Positions 1-7,124 of a stretch of 24,645 nucleotides of DNA are shown here, piece by piece. A model generated the notes under the pieces. That model saw only the letters and a program-made list of their open reading frames with translations. It was not told the origin of the DNA and made no database searches. Each line of letters starts with the position of its first letter. The first letter of the stretch is position 1. The stretch spans positions 1 to 24,645 of the forward strand of contig CAWIHA010000042.1 in assembly GCA_963835855.1 (NCBI GenBank), in the 5' to 3' direction. The stretch comes from CAWIHA01 sp963835855. Its GTDB lineage: Bacteria; Acidobacteriota; Terriglobia; Bryobacterales; Bryobacteraceae. The translations under genes were made by a program, and so were the position numbers.

Positions 1-744
1 CGGCTGACCGTCGGACGCGGACGTAGCCAAATCTCCGGATTCATTATACGTTTCGACTGTGTGCATGATTTGGCGCCCCACGAGCCACGCGGTCACCTCC
101 ACAACCCGACCTACCTCGTCATACCGGAATGCGGCTCGAGCCTGCTCGGCGCCGGGCTCGATAAGCGCTCGGGCGATCTCCCGTTGCTCAGGCGGCGCCT
201 GCGCCGCGAATTCGCGCAAACCTCGATCCAACAGAGGCCTCCAGACCGGCGGAGGCGCTGTCCCTCTAGTCTGGACGGCTTCCACAATGTTTCCAGCGCC
301 GTCGAAGGTATATAGGAGCCTTGAGAACTCGTGCCCCAGTTCGTCTCTGAAAATGGTCTCTATCGGCAGGCCGTCTGCGCCGGAGTGCGTCTCGGCTATC
401 GGCGCGCCCGCCGTGCCAAAACCAAAGTCGTTCAAACCTTTCATCGTCCACGTGTCCACCCCTGAGATATGGTGTATCTCCGTGCGGCTTCCGTCCGGGC
501 GATGAACGGTCTGGATATTCGGATTTAGCCTCTGGCCTGCGGCATCGTAGCGAAACTCCTGTGATTGGCTGGTGCCGTCCGGCTGGATCGTACGGTGGAG
601 GATTAGCTTGCCATCGGGATTGAATACGTGTTCCTGGGCGGTTGTGCGGCTTTCGGCGTCGTGTGGGAAAGGAATACTTCCAAGCTGTTGAAGAAGGGTG
701 CTTCGAACTCGTCCTCTCAGCTCATGCCACTGTAAATCGGCCAC
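1..744 (-). CDS. YD-repeat (RHS-like) protein, C-terminus cut by window edge
   Basis: The frame is open from the left edge up to a stop at 766-768, giving 248 visible codons. I chose the GTG at 742-744 because GGAAGG lies a few bases upstream and the protein then begins just before a segment (ELRGRV) that aligns with the start of the paralogue at 1283-2173 (GLKGPV). Visible YD-type motifs include FRYDAAGQ, YTFDGAGN and FRYDEVGR. It aligns along its whole visible length with that paralogue, including the shared DGSRTE and YT-DGAG-EAVQ blocks. No signal peptide or membrane segment is visible. YD repeats are known from RHS/teneurin-like shells and from many uncharacterised cell-surface or secreted proteins. 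The exact role here is unknown. Confidence is high that it is coding and low on function. Confidence 0.75.
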   Translation of the reverse strand, partial: MADLQWHELRGRVRSTLLQQLGSIPFPHDAESRTTAQEHVFNPDGKLILHRTIQPDGTSQSQEFRYDAAGQRLNPNIQTVHRPDGSRTEIHHISGVDTWTMKGLNDFGFGTAGAPIAETHSGADGLPIETIFRDELGHEFSRLLYTFDGAGNIVEAVQTRGTAPPPVWRPLLDRGLREFAAQAPPEQREIARALIEPGAEQARAAFRYDEVGRVVEVTAWLVGRQIMHTVETYNESGDLATSASDGQP

Positions 745-955
745 CCTGCCTTCCCGACCACGAATTTACCATGGTCTCCCTCGGCTCGGGCTCCCGGCTC
801 CGGGCGCCGCGCCGCCCCCGCTTCAGGGATGTGATTCTGCCCTTGGGCCTAGTTGCAAAAGCCCGGCCCCACAGCCTGGTGGCCAATACCGCTACAAATG
901 TGATAGCTGCCGAAGTCAAGGACAAGGAAACCGGCGAGATCGTTACCTTGGAGGT

Positions 956-971
956 CCCGCCTGTAGGCGGG
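956..971 (-). terminator. Stem-loop behind small membrane gene, in the 745-988 gap
   Basis: CCCGCC and GGCGGG form a perfect 6-bp stem with a TGTA loop, about 17 bases past the stop codon of the membrane protein gene at 989-1213. There is no T tract, so it is at best a weak or factor-assisted terminator or an mRNA-stabilising hairpin. The rest of 745-988 has open frames on both strands, but none has a convincing start or recognisable protein. Confidence 0.35.
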
Positions 972-988
972 TCCCCCACGGTCTGGTG

Positions 989-1213
989 TCAACACGCTTT
1001 TTTAGGCCCCAGAGCGCCTACGACGAGCCACCAGGCGCCAGCTATCACCAGTAAGGCGACAGCGGTTATCGCGATGGGCACGTCCAGGTTAACCACGTAA
1101 CCCCAGCCCAGAGAGTGACCGAAGAAACCGCCTGCACGAGTGACGAGTTCCCATACGGGCAACGCCCACGCCAACGCCACTGTGATACACGCGAATTTGA
1201 GGATGGACTTCAT
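989..1213 (-). CDS. Small two-helix membrane protein
   Basis: This gene encodes 74 residues. The ATG is preceded by a strong Shine-Dalgarno run (AAGGGGGAG) about four bases away, which is the best reason to call it real. Two hydrophobic segments are visible: residues about 5-22 (ILKFACITVALAWALPVW) and about 48-68 (ITAVALLVIAGAWWLVVG), followed by a short tail ending PKKAC. It sits between two paralogous YD-repeat genes on the same strand, 69 bp downstream of one. Such small membrane proteins can be immunity, anchoring or accessory proteins, but nothing in the sequence decides this. I do not recognise a family. Confidence 0.6.
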   Translation of the reverse strand: MKSILKFACITVALAWALPVWELVTRAGGFFGHSLGWGYVVNLDVPIAITAVALLVIAGAWWLVVGALGPKKAC

Positions 1214-1282
1214 CGTTCTCCCCCTTCCGATATTACAGCTTCAGCGACGGATGTTCGAGCGTGAGAATGCCCCCAATCTGGC

Positions 1283-2173
1283 CTACAGATCGGTGTAGTA
1301 GGTGATGAGTCTGGTGTAGCGTTCGGAGCCACCGTGGCTATCGCGAACCAGCTTTTGCGTCCAGTTCCCCCATGCATCGTACTCGTACTCGAACCGGGTT
1401 GGCTCTTGCTCATCTTGTCTTTCCATTACGACATCGCCGTGCTCGTTGTACTCGTAACTGGTCCGTTGCTGTTTCCCAATAGCAATAGCATATAAGGTGC
1501 GCTCTTTTACCCGGCCCGCACTGTCGTATTCGAACCTGACCCGGCTTGTCTCAGATCCCGGCGAGAGAAGAGATCGAAGCACCGCCGCTTCCCGCGAAGC
1601 ATCCGCCGTGGGCGAGAGAATGGACCGGACCGCTTCGTCTTGCTGGGTGGGGTCCATGGCAGGCGGCAGCATGGACCGGAGGACCTCCGTGGCCGGCGCG
1701 TCGGCGCCGTTGTATTGCACCGCCTCCAAAACCCGACCCGCCCCGTCGCAGGTGTAGACGACCACGGACAGCTCCTCGTTAGCCGCGCCCCTGAAGACGG
1801 TTCGGACGAGCGCGCCCTGAGCACTGTAGTGCGTTTCGGCCGTGGTCGCACCCACCTTGGCATGCTCCGTGATAGGCCCCGCCGTAGGAAATGCGCAGAA
1901 GCCCCTGAGCCCCCGAGGCACCCAGGTGCCGGGGCGTCCAAGCAGGTTCTGAAGCTCCGTGCGGCTGCCGTCGTCGTTGCGGATTACGCGAATTTGCTTT
2001 GGCGCCCGGTCGAAGTCATGTACATATTCCGGGCGGCCCGATTTCTGGTTCTGGGACCGGAATTCGACGGGCTCTCCCCGGCGATCGAACACCCACGCCC
2101 GCCTAAAGCTGGCGTACTCCTCGACGACCTTCCACACAGGACCTTTCAGGCCCTGCGCCTGTCGATTCCTCAT
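1283..2173 (-). CDS. YD-repeat (RHS-like) protein, complete paralogue
   Basis: This gene encodes 296 residues. The ATG at 2171-2173 follows a G-rich TTGGGGGTTGC. Repeat-like motifs run through the protein: YTCDGAGRV, FEYDSAGRV, YEYNEHGDV and a final YEYDAWGNWTQKLV, which is a typical last YD unit. Between about residues 158 and 210 there is a linker with three copies of a short unit (LRSMLPP, VRSILSP, LRSLLSP), which the partial paralogue at 1-744 lacks in this form. No signal peptide is visible, unlike many YD-repeat proteins, so either it is cytoplasmic or it derives from a longer ancestor. Together with 1-744 it forms a tandem duplicated pair. Function is unknown; relation to RHS-type toxins or their partners is only a possibility. 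Confidence 0.75.
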   Translation of the reverse strand: MRNRQAQGLKGPVWKVVEEYASFRRAWVFDRRGEPVEFRSQNQKSGRPEYVHDFDRAPKQIRVIRNDDGSRTELQNLLGRPGTWVPRGLRGFCAFPTAGPITEHAKVGATTAETHYSAQGALVRTVFRGAANEELSVVVYTCDGAGRVLEAVQYNGADAPATEVLRSMLPPAMDPTQQDEAVRSILSPTADASREAAVLRSLLSPGSETSRVRFEYDSAGRVKERTLYAIAIGKQQRTSYEYNEHGDVVMERQDEQEPTRFEYEYDAWGNWTQKLVRDSHGGSERYTRLITYYTDL

Positions 2174-2318
2174 GCAACCCCCAACATCTGCTGATCAGGC
2201 TAACGCCGAGTGGGACTGTTTTCAATGGCGGGCGGATGGCGTGTTGACCGGTTTCGTAGGCCGGCGGATCATGCCGCGGGGGCGAGCTGCCACAACGCTC
2301 GGGTGATAAGATCGAACC

Positions 2319-2777
2319 ATGAGCGAGATGGGTCCGGCGAACGTTTTCGACGACATAGCGTGGCAGTGCCTGCTATGGGCTATCCACTCAGCCAGAACTG
2401 AGGAAAGCGGACAGATAGAACTGCGCCATCTGGCGCTCGGAATTACTGCGGCGCACGCGCGAATGGCAGAGGGCCAAAGCGCGGTGTTATCTCCTCATTC
2501 CGCCCACACCCTTCTGGATGCGGCTCACTTCTCGATCGAAATGGAGCCTCCCAGCACTGCTCAGTACATCCCTGTCCCTCATATTGAACTTCCCTTAGCG
2601 CGGGACGCCGCTGAACTGATTTCGGAATCAGTACGTGCGGTAGGAGCTACCGAAGGACTGGCTCGTGTAGGAGCCTCTGAATTCCTGCAGCAGCTCCTTC
2701 TGAAACTGCGGCCCTCGGTCGAGGACGACTCTGTCAGCGCCGAAGGCCTGCTGCGTGCTTTCATCTGCCCCGGCTGA
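2319..2777 (+). CDS. Free-standing Clp N-domain-like protein
   Basis: This gene encodes 152 residues. The pattern looks like the double helical repeat of ClpA/ClpC N-domains: a first repeat with AIHSARTEESGQIELRHLALGI (residues about 21-42), then a second starting at the ELPLARDAAELISES segment (about 91-105) and ending in EFLQQLLLKL. In ClpC this domain binds adaptors and substrates. There is no AAA+ module here, so it would act as a separate adaptor or decoy, like the plant/bacterial ClpT-type and other Clp_N-only proteins. The assignment rests on pattern recognition by eye and is tentative. The Shine-Dalgarno sequence is weak. It is convergent with the secreted-protein operon, whose last gene ends at 2795. 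Confidence 0.55.
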   Translation: MSEMGPANVFDDIAWQCLLWAIHSARTEESGQIELRHLALGITAAHARMAEGQSAVLSPHSAHTLLDAAHFSIEMEPPSTAQYIPVPHIELPLARDAAELISESVRAVGATEGLARVGASEFLQQLLLKLRPSVEDDSVSAEGLLRAFICPG

Positions 2778-2794
2778 GGGCCAATGGCCAACCC

Positions 2795-3472
2795 TTAGTT
2801 GCAAGGAGCCCGCGCGTCCTGCGCGCCACTGAAGAAGTTGGGCGGAATGTATGGAACCGCATAGCATACGCGACCGTACTCGTATATGGCCGATACAAAC
2901 TGCTGCAGGTAGTACTGTTTGCACGGCGGGCTGGCGGTCACATTGGCGTAGCCCTGTGCGGCACCGCACGTCGGTGTAGCGTCGCAATCCACGCTGTACA
3001 CACAGCTGCTCTTGCTAGCGAAGGATTGCTTGTAGTTCGTCGCGGTGAGTGAAATGCCGATAGGGAAATTGATTACCCCGTTGAGAAACTCACCTACCAA
3101 GGCGCAAATGGCGATCTGGTTGTCTTGTACGGTGAAATCGCCGGTTTCCCCGCTGATCGCAAGCGCGGCCTCGCATTGGCCGTTGAACGGGCTGGTAGAA
3201 GGCTGCTGGAAATTGAAGCTGCACGAGCCGGTGCGGCCGCTGGGGCTGGTAATAGTCACGGTCTGCTTATAGGTGTGGATGATGGTGGGGCATTGCCCCT
3301 GGGCGCCACAGGCGTTCGGAGAGGAACTGCTCACCTGCATCACGCCCGTCGCGTACACGTTTGTGCCGTCGGACGACGGCGTGGTGTAAATGTCCACCGT
3401 TGGTGGCATTTGCGCAGCGGCGAATGCCGCACCTAACGCCGACAACCAAAGAACTCTCAGTGTGCGGATCAT
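2795..3472 (-). CDS. Secreted cysteine-rich protein of unknown function
   Basis: This gene encodes 225 residues from the ATG at 3470-3472. A longer frame upstream exists, but this start has AAAGGAG eight bases before it and begins a clean signal peptide (basic IRTLR, then hydrophobic LWLSALGAAFAAA, cleavage near AAAQ). The mature part is rich in Ser/Thr and has about eleven cysteines, several in a cluster (SSCVYSVDCDATPTCG), which suggests disulfides in an exported protein. I recognise no catalytic motif. It lies 25 bp downstream of the other secreted-protein gene and should be co-transcribed with it. Confidence 0.75.
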   Translation of the reverse strand: MIRTLRVLWLSALGAAFAAAQMPPTVDIYTTPSSDGTNVYATGVMQVSSSSPNACGAQGQCPTIIHTYKQTVTITSPSGRTGSCSFNFQQPSTSPFNGQCEAALAISGETGDFTVQDNQIAICALVGEFLNGVINFPIGISLTATNYKQSFASKSSCVYSVDCDATPTCGAAQGYANVTASPPCKQYYLQQFVSAIYEYGRVCYAVPYIPPNFFSGAQDARAPCN

Positions 3473-3497
3473 TTGCGTGGCTCCTTTCCGTGGCACT

Positions 3498-4040
3498 TCA
3501 GTGCGAACCCATGGCGGGGTACGGCACCCTCTTGATGTACTTCTTTTGCGATTGAACAAATGCAAGCAGCCGCTGGAAGCCGTCTGGGGTCATCTGCGCC
3601 TTCATGGTGTTTACGGTGTCCTGGGCGATGTCGTCGAGCGAGCGCTGCGTAGTTTGGCCATTCGATGTTGAGGTGGTAGCTGCGGGCGCCGCCGCATTGG
3701 CGGCCGTGGCTTTGAGAAGGTTCGCGCTGAACGCCGGGAGCGCCTGAATGAAAACTCCAGAATCGGCGTCGCTGAGTTGAATTGGCAACAACTTCGCCTT
3801 CTGCGCTGGCGTGGCGGTTACAGCGGAGGAGGAAGAGGAACTGTTCGTCATTGCAAGCGAGGGCGCAGACATATTTCCGGCGACTGCGGTGAAGAAAAGC
3901 CGGAAAGCGACCACATCCGGGATCAGTTCCGGGTTGACCGCTCCATCGATGGTACCGGGTGGAAATTGATTGGGCTGTTGCGCGAACATCGAGCAACAGC
4001 TAAACACTACAAACGCGAATATCTTGGGAAGTTTGCTCAT
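3498..4040 (-). CDS. Secreted protein, acidobacterial 'NPELIPD' type
   Basis: This gene encodes 180 residues. A signal peptide is visible (SKLPK, then hydrophobic IFAFVVFSCCSMFA, cleavage after AQ). The mature N-terminus contains the block DGAVNPELIPDVVAFRLFF, and the C-terminal block MTPDGFQRLLAFVQSQKKYIK is charged and helical. Between them is a low-complexity Ser/Ala/Thr stretch. I associate the NPELIPD block with hypothetical proteins common in Acidobacteriota, but this is memory, not a search. The ATG has GAGGGGTG upstream, and a good promoter lies at 4059-4086. It is the first gene of a two-gene operon. No function can be assigned. Confidence 0.75.
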   Translation of the reverse strand: MSKLPKIFAFVVFSCCSMFAQQPNQFPPGTIDGAVNPELIPDVVAFRLFFTAVAGNMSAPSLAMTNSSSSSSAVTATPAQKAKLLPIQLSDADSGVFIQALPAFSANLLKATAANAAAPAATTSTSNGQTTQRSLDDIAQDTVNTMKAQMTPDGFQRLLAFVQSQKKYIKRVPYPAMGSH

Positions 4041-4058
4041 CGGACACCCCTCATTCGC

Positions 4059-4086
4059 ATTATGGGGTTCTTTTAATCTTTTGCAA
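4059..4086 (-). promoter_or_regulatory. Sigma70-type promoter of the secreted-protein operon
   Basis: Read on the minus strand, TTGCAA (4081-4086) and CATAAT (4059-4064) are separated by 16 bases. That is four and five matches to the consensus boxes. Transcription would start near 4052, giving a leader of about 12 bases that includes the GAGGGGTG ribosome site. Confidence 0.5.
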
Positions 4087-4162
4087 GAGCTTTAATGAGA
4101 ATCTCTTGGAGTTTTCCACATGAATCTGAAAGAGCCGCAGGACGTCCAGCGAACGGACTATG

Positions 4163-5638
4163 CTAACGAGCCGGTGGCGGCACGCCGCTAGCGATGGCCG
4201 GCGCTCCGTCCGGCGGCTGCTCGATACGGATCGGCCGCGGGACGCTGGAGCAAGGCGGCAAGGGCGTATCCGAGTAATAGTCGAGGTTATAGCGCCAGCT
4301 CCGGCTGACGCTCGCGATGCACACCTCGCCGCGCCTGTCTGAGATCTGCCGCCAGAGGCCGCGCGCCGAGACTGTGCGGTCTAGTATGGGGAAAGTGGCG
4401 CGTTCGAGCCAAACCGCGCCGGCAACCGCTGCCGCTACAATTACGGCCATCGCAATTCCGCGGCGTCCCTGCGCGTCTGCCCACCAGACCGAGGCGGCAA
4501 GCGCCAGGACCGGAGCAAAAACTAGCCCATAGATGCTCGCATATGCATGAGTGATTCCACGCTCGAGCGCGACAGGCAGCACGGCGGCGACGACCGGCAC
4601 GGCTGCAAGCAGGAGCGTGGAAGCGACCAGGACGAGCCGTGCGCGCTTGATCTCAGCCAGGGCGAAGCCAGCCAGCGCCGCCAGGGCCGGCGCGAGCGGC
4701 AGCATATAACCGGGCAACTTGTTCGTGGCCGCCGAAAAAAACACGAATCCCCACAGGACCCAGGCGAGCAAAAGCTTACGGCGGGCGTCCTGGTAGAGGC
4801 CGCGGCGAAACAGCAAAATGAGAGCGGGCGTCCAGGGAAAGAGCGCGGCCGCGAGCACCGGCACATAAAACCAAAAGGGCTGTGCGTGCTGGAGGGCAGG
4901 CGTGAAGAAGCGTTCGACGTGGTGCTTCCAGAAAAAATCCTCGAGAAACTGGCTGCCGAACCGGACGGTCGAGGCGACGTACCAGGGCGCGGCGACGAGC
5001 ACGAAGGCGGCAACCGGGCCGGGCCGCAACCAATCGCGCCAGCGCCGCCAGCCCAGAAAAAGCAGAGGGAGAGCGAGCGCCAGCGGCACCAGCCCCTTGG
5101 CCAGCACAGCGATGGTCAGCAGCGCTGCGGCCACTGTCAGTCCGCGCCGTTCGCCCCGGGCGATCCACGGCAGGCACAACAGCATGGCGGCAGAAAACGC
5201 GGCCGCCATGGGCAAATCCGTCACAGCGACGCGGCTTAATGCGAGCCAGGCTGCCAACGTCGCCAGAATGGCGCTTGAGAAAAGGGCGGCGCGCCACCCG
5301 AACTCACGGCGCAAGATCCAGTAAAAGAACAGCAAGAAGGCAACCGAGCAGATGGCGACAGGGAGGCGCGGCGCGGCTTCCTCGCCCAGGCCGGCGCAGA
5401 AGCCAAGGGCCGTCATCCAGTAGAGCAACGGCGGCTTCTCAAACCAGGGCTGGCCTCCAAGACGCGGCGTAAGAAAATCGCCCGATCGCGCCATCTCCCG
5501 GCCAATCGCGGCGTAGCGCGGCTCATCCGGGCCGAGCAGGCCGACTCCGGCCAGGTTGTAAAAATAGAGGAAATAGAGCGCGGCCGCAGCGAGCAGCGCG
5601 CACAGCGCCGTTCCTCGCCGCCCTAAGCACAGAAACAC
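4163..5638 (-). CDS. ArnT/PMT-family membrane glycosyltransferase
   Basis: This gene encodes 491 residues with about ten or more hydrophobic helices. The first periplasmic loop carries GPDEPRYA (acidic D38-E39) followed by MARSGDFLTPRLGGQPWFEKPPLLYW, the signature of GT83/PMT_2 enzymes such as ArnT. Those enzymes transfer a sugar from a polyprenyl-phosphate donor to lipid A, glycans or proteins on the outer face of the inner membrane. A lone copy without the arn genes makes the substrate uncertain. The C-terminal 100 residues form a small soluble tail (VCIASVSRSWRYNLDYYSD). The start is a GTG at 5636-5638; a TATACT box only a few bases upstream suggests a leaderless or very short-leader message. 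It is divergent from the DsbA-like gene. Confidence 0.85.
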   Translation of the reverse strand: MFLCLGRRGTALCALLAAAALYFLYFYNLAGVGLLGPDEPRYAAIGREMARSGDFLTPRLGGQPWFEKPPLLYWMTALGFCAGLGEEAAPRLPVAICSVAFLLFFYWILRREFGWRAALFSSAILATLAAWLALSRVAVTDLPMAAAFSAAMLLCLPWIARGERRGLTVAAALLTIAVLAKGLVPLALALPLLFLGWRRWRDWLRPGPVAAFVLVAAPWYVASTVRFGSQFLEDFFWKHHVERFFTPALQHAQPFWFYVPVLAAALFPWTPALILLFRRGLYQDARRKLLLAWVLWGFVFFSAATNKLPGYMLPLAPALAALAGFALAEIKRARLVLVASTLLLAAVPVVAAVLPVALERGITHAYASIYGLVFAPVLALAASVWWADAQGRRGIAMAVIVAAAVAGAVWLERATFPILDRTVSARGLWRQISDRRGEVCIASVSRSWRYNLDYYSDTPLPPCSSVPRPIRIEQPPDGAPAIASGVPPPAR

Positions 5639-5644
5639 TTCTCA

Positions 5645-5650
5645 AGTATA
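5645..5650 (-). promoter_or_regulatory. Possible -10 box for the glycosyltransferase gene
   Basis: TATACT on the minus strand lies six bases from the GTG start. If it is used, transcription would begin almost at the start codon. No clear -35 box is seen. Confidence 0.3.
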
Positions 5651-5792
5651 ACGTCCGCATCCCGGCGGCCCGGATGGAGGCGCAGCCATGGTTTCGGGCG
5701 GTGGCATGGCAGCCCCCGGCCGCATCCGTTGCGTGGCCTGCCGGATCACAAATGCAGACTTCGAGGAAAACGCTACAATAAGAACCATCGCT

Positions 5793-6797
5793 ATGAACTC
5801 TTTCATCCGCAACAACGTGATAACAGTTTGTGCAGTGGCCTTGGCGGCATCTACCGCCCTGCAGGGCCAAACGGCGCCCAAGCAGAGCGCCGGTTCCACA
5901 GCCAAGAAACCTGCGGCTGCCTCGAAACCGCAAAAGTCGGCGCTGAACAAGGCGGTGCTGGAGGCGTATCTCCGCCACCTATCTGTGTGGGAACCGCCGG
6001 TCAATGTCGAGATCTCGGACCCACAACCTTCCTCCCAGCTTCCGGGCTTTGAGGAGATCACCGTGCGTGCATCGATGGGCGCAGCCCACCAGGAGGAGAC
6101 GTTCCTGGTCACTAAGGATGGCCAAAAGATCGTGCGCGCGACCGTATATGACGTAAACGAAAGCCCATTCAAGGCCGACCTCGCCAAGCTCAAGACCGAG
6201 TCCTCCCAGCCCAACATCGGCGCCTCCGGGGCGCCGGTGGTGATCGTTCTCTTCACGGATTTCGAGTGTCCGTTCTGCAAGGAAGTGGCGAAGATGCTGC
6301 GGGAGAACCTGATCAGCGCGTACCCAAAGCAGGTGCACCTGTACTTTAAGGATTTTCCGCTGGAGTCGATCCATCCCTGGGCGAAGACCGCCTCCATCGC
6401 GGGCCGGTGCATCTTCCGGCGGGACGCGGCGGCGTTCTGGCCGTATCACGATTGGGTCTATGAGCACCAGTCCGAGATAACGGCGGACAACTTCAAAGAC
6501 AAGCTGAGTCAGTTCGCACAGGCGAACGGAATCGACACCCTGCAATTGACTCGCTGCCTGGACAACCGCGCGACTGAAGCCGAGGTGGACAAGAGCATCG
6601 CCGAAGGGAAGGCGCTGGGCATAAACTCCACCCCGACGATGTTCGTTAACGGGCGGCGACTGGTGGGAAACATCCCGTGGCCTAACCTCCGCGAGATCAT
6701 CGATTACGAAATCAATTATCAAAAAACTGCGTGGAACGCCGGCGAAGAATGCAGCTCGGCATGCGAAGTCAAAGTCCCCTCGCCGGTGGGCAATTAA
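5793..6797 (+). CDS. Secreted DsbA-like thiol oxidoreductase
   Basis: This gene encodes 334 residues from the ATG at 5793. Upstream in-frame starts exist, but this one begins a normal signal peptide (NSFIRNN, then ITVCAVALAASTALQG). A lysine/alanine-rich spacer follows (about 28-50), then a domain of about 90 residues, then a DsbA/thioredoxin-4 fold. In that fold are an active site C159-P-F-C162 in the context FTDFECPFCKEV and a cis-proline loop with P281 (INSTPTMFVNG). Proteins of this type (DsbA, DsbG and BdbD-like) make or shuffle disulfides in exported proteins. The cysteine-rich secreted protein encoded at 2795-3472 is a possible client, which is only inference. A TACAAT box at 5774-5779 would give a very short leader. 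Confidence 0.85.
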   Translation: MNSFIRNNVITVCAVALAASTALQGQTAPKQSAGSTAKKPAAASKPQKSALNKAVLEAYLRHLSVWEPPVNVEISDPQPSSQLPGFEEITVRASMGAAHQEETFLVTKDGQKIVRATVYDVNESPFKADLAKLKTESSQPNIGASGAPVVIVLFTDFECPFCKEVAKMLRENLISAYPKQVHLYFKDFPLESIHPWAKTASIAGRCIFRRDAAAFWPYHDWVYEHQSEITADNFKDKLSQFAQANGIDTLQLTRCLDNRATEAEVDKSIAEGKALGINSTPTMFVNGRRLVGNIPWPNLREIIDYEINYQKTAWNAGEECSSACEVKVPSPVGN

Positions 6798-7124
6798 ACA
6801 TCGCGTCATAAATATTTGCGCATATGCCAGGAACGTGGTCTCCTGGGGATCGTGAGGTCCGGCCCCGGGACCTGCCAGTTCGCGTAGGGCTTCAGAGCGC
6901 TGACGTGTTACCGTTCAAGATGCTTGCGAGCAGGCTTTGAACATCGTTCGTGCCCCGTCGTGAACAAAGATGCCAGGGAATCCTGGGTGGATGTGGTGTT
7001 GCTGGAGGACTAGCTGCTGTCCGAAGTGGACGAGGTCGAGCTGTCCGAATAAAGCCCAAATAGCGGAGCTCGGGGCAAGATAGCGCAATGACAAGCGGAA
7101 TCCCGCCGCCCGTTGTTCCCCCAT
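6798..7124. other. Convergent intergenic region with two hairpins
   Basis: This gap separates the ends of the DsbA-like and RND genes. CCAGGA/TCCTGG (6827-6846, 8-base loop) and AGGTCC/GGACCT (6855-6873) are two perfect 6-bp hairpins, neither with a T tract. They may help end transcription from the left. The right part holds only the doubtful ORF at 6915-7124. Confidence 0.35.
6915..7124 (-). CDS. Doubtful 69-codon ORF behind the RND permease
   Basis: Its ATG follows the permease stop codon directly (TAGATG), so it could be translated by coupling. The protein has no recognisable domain and looks like neither a membrane nor a signal sequence. It may be a chance frame or the worn remnant of something longer. 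Confidence 0.15.
   Translation of the reverse strand: MGEQRAAGFRLSLRYLAPSSAIWALFGQLDLVHFGQQLVLQQHHIHPGFPGIFVHDGARTMFKACSQAS

Noticed and set aside
722..979. Minus-strand GTG ORF of 85 codons with one hydrophobic stretch
   Set aside because: No convincing ribosome site or family; it overlaps the start of the YD-repeat gene, and its Arg-rich end looks like a shadow frame.
6798..7124. Insertion-sequence remnant in the gap after the RND genes
   Set aside because: No transposase-like residues, terminal inverted repeats or target duplication could be seen.
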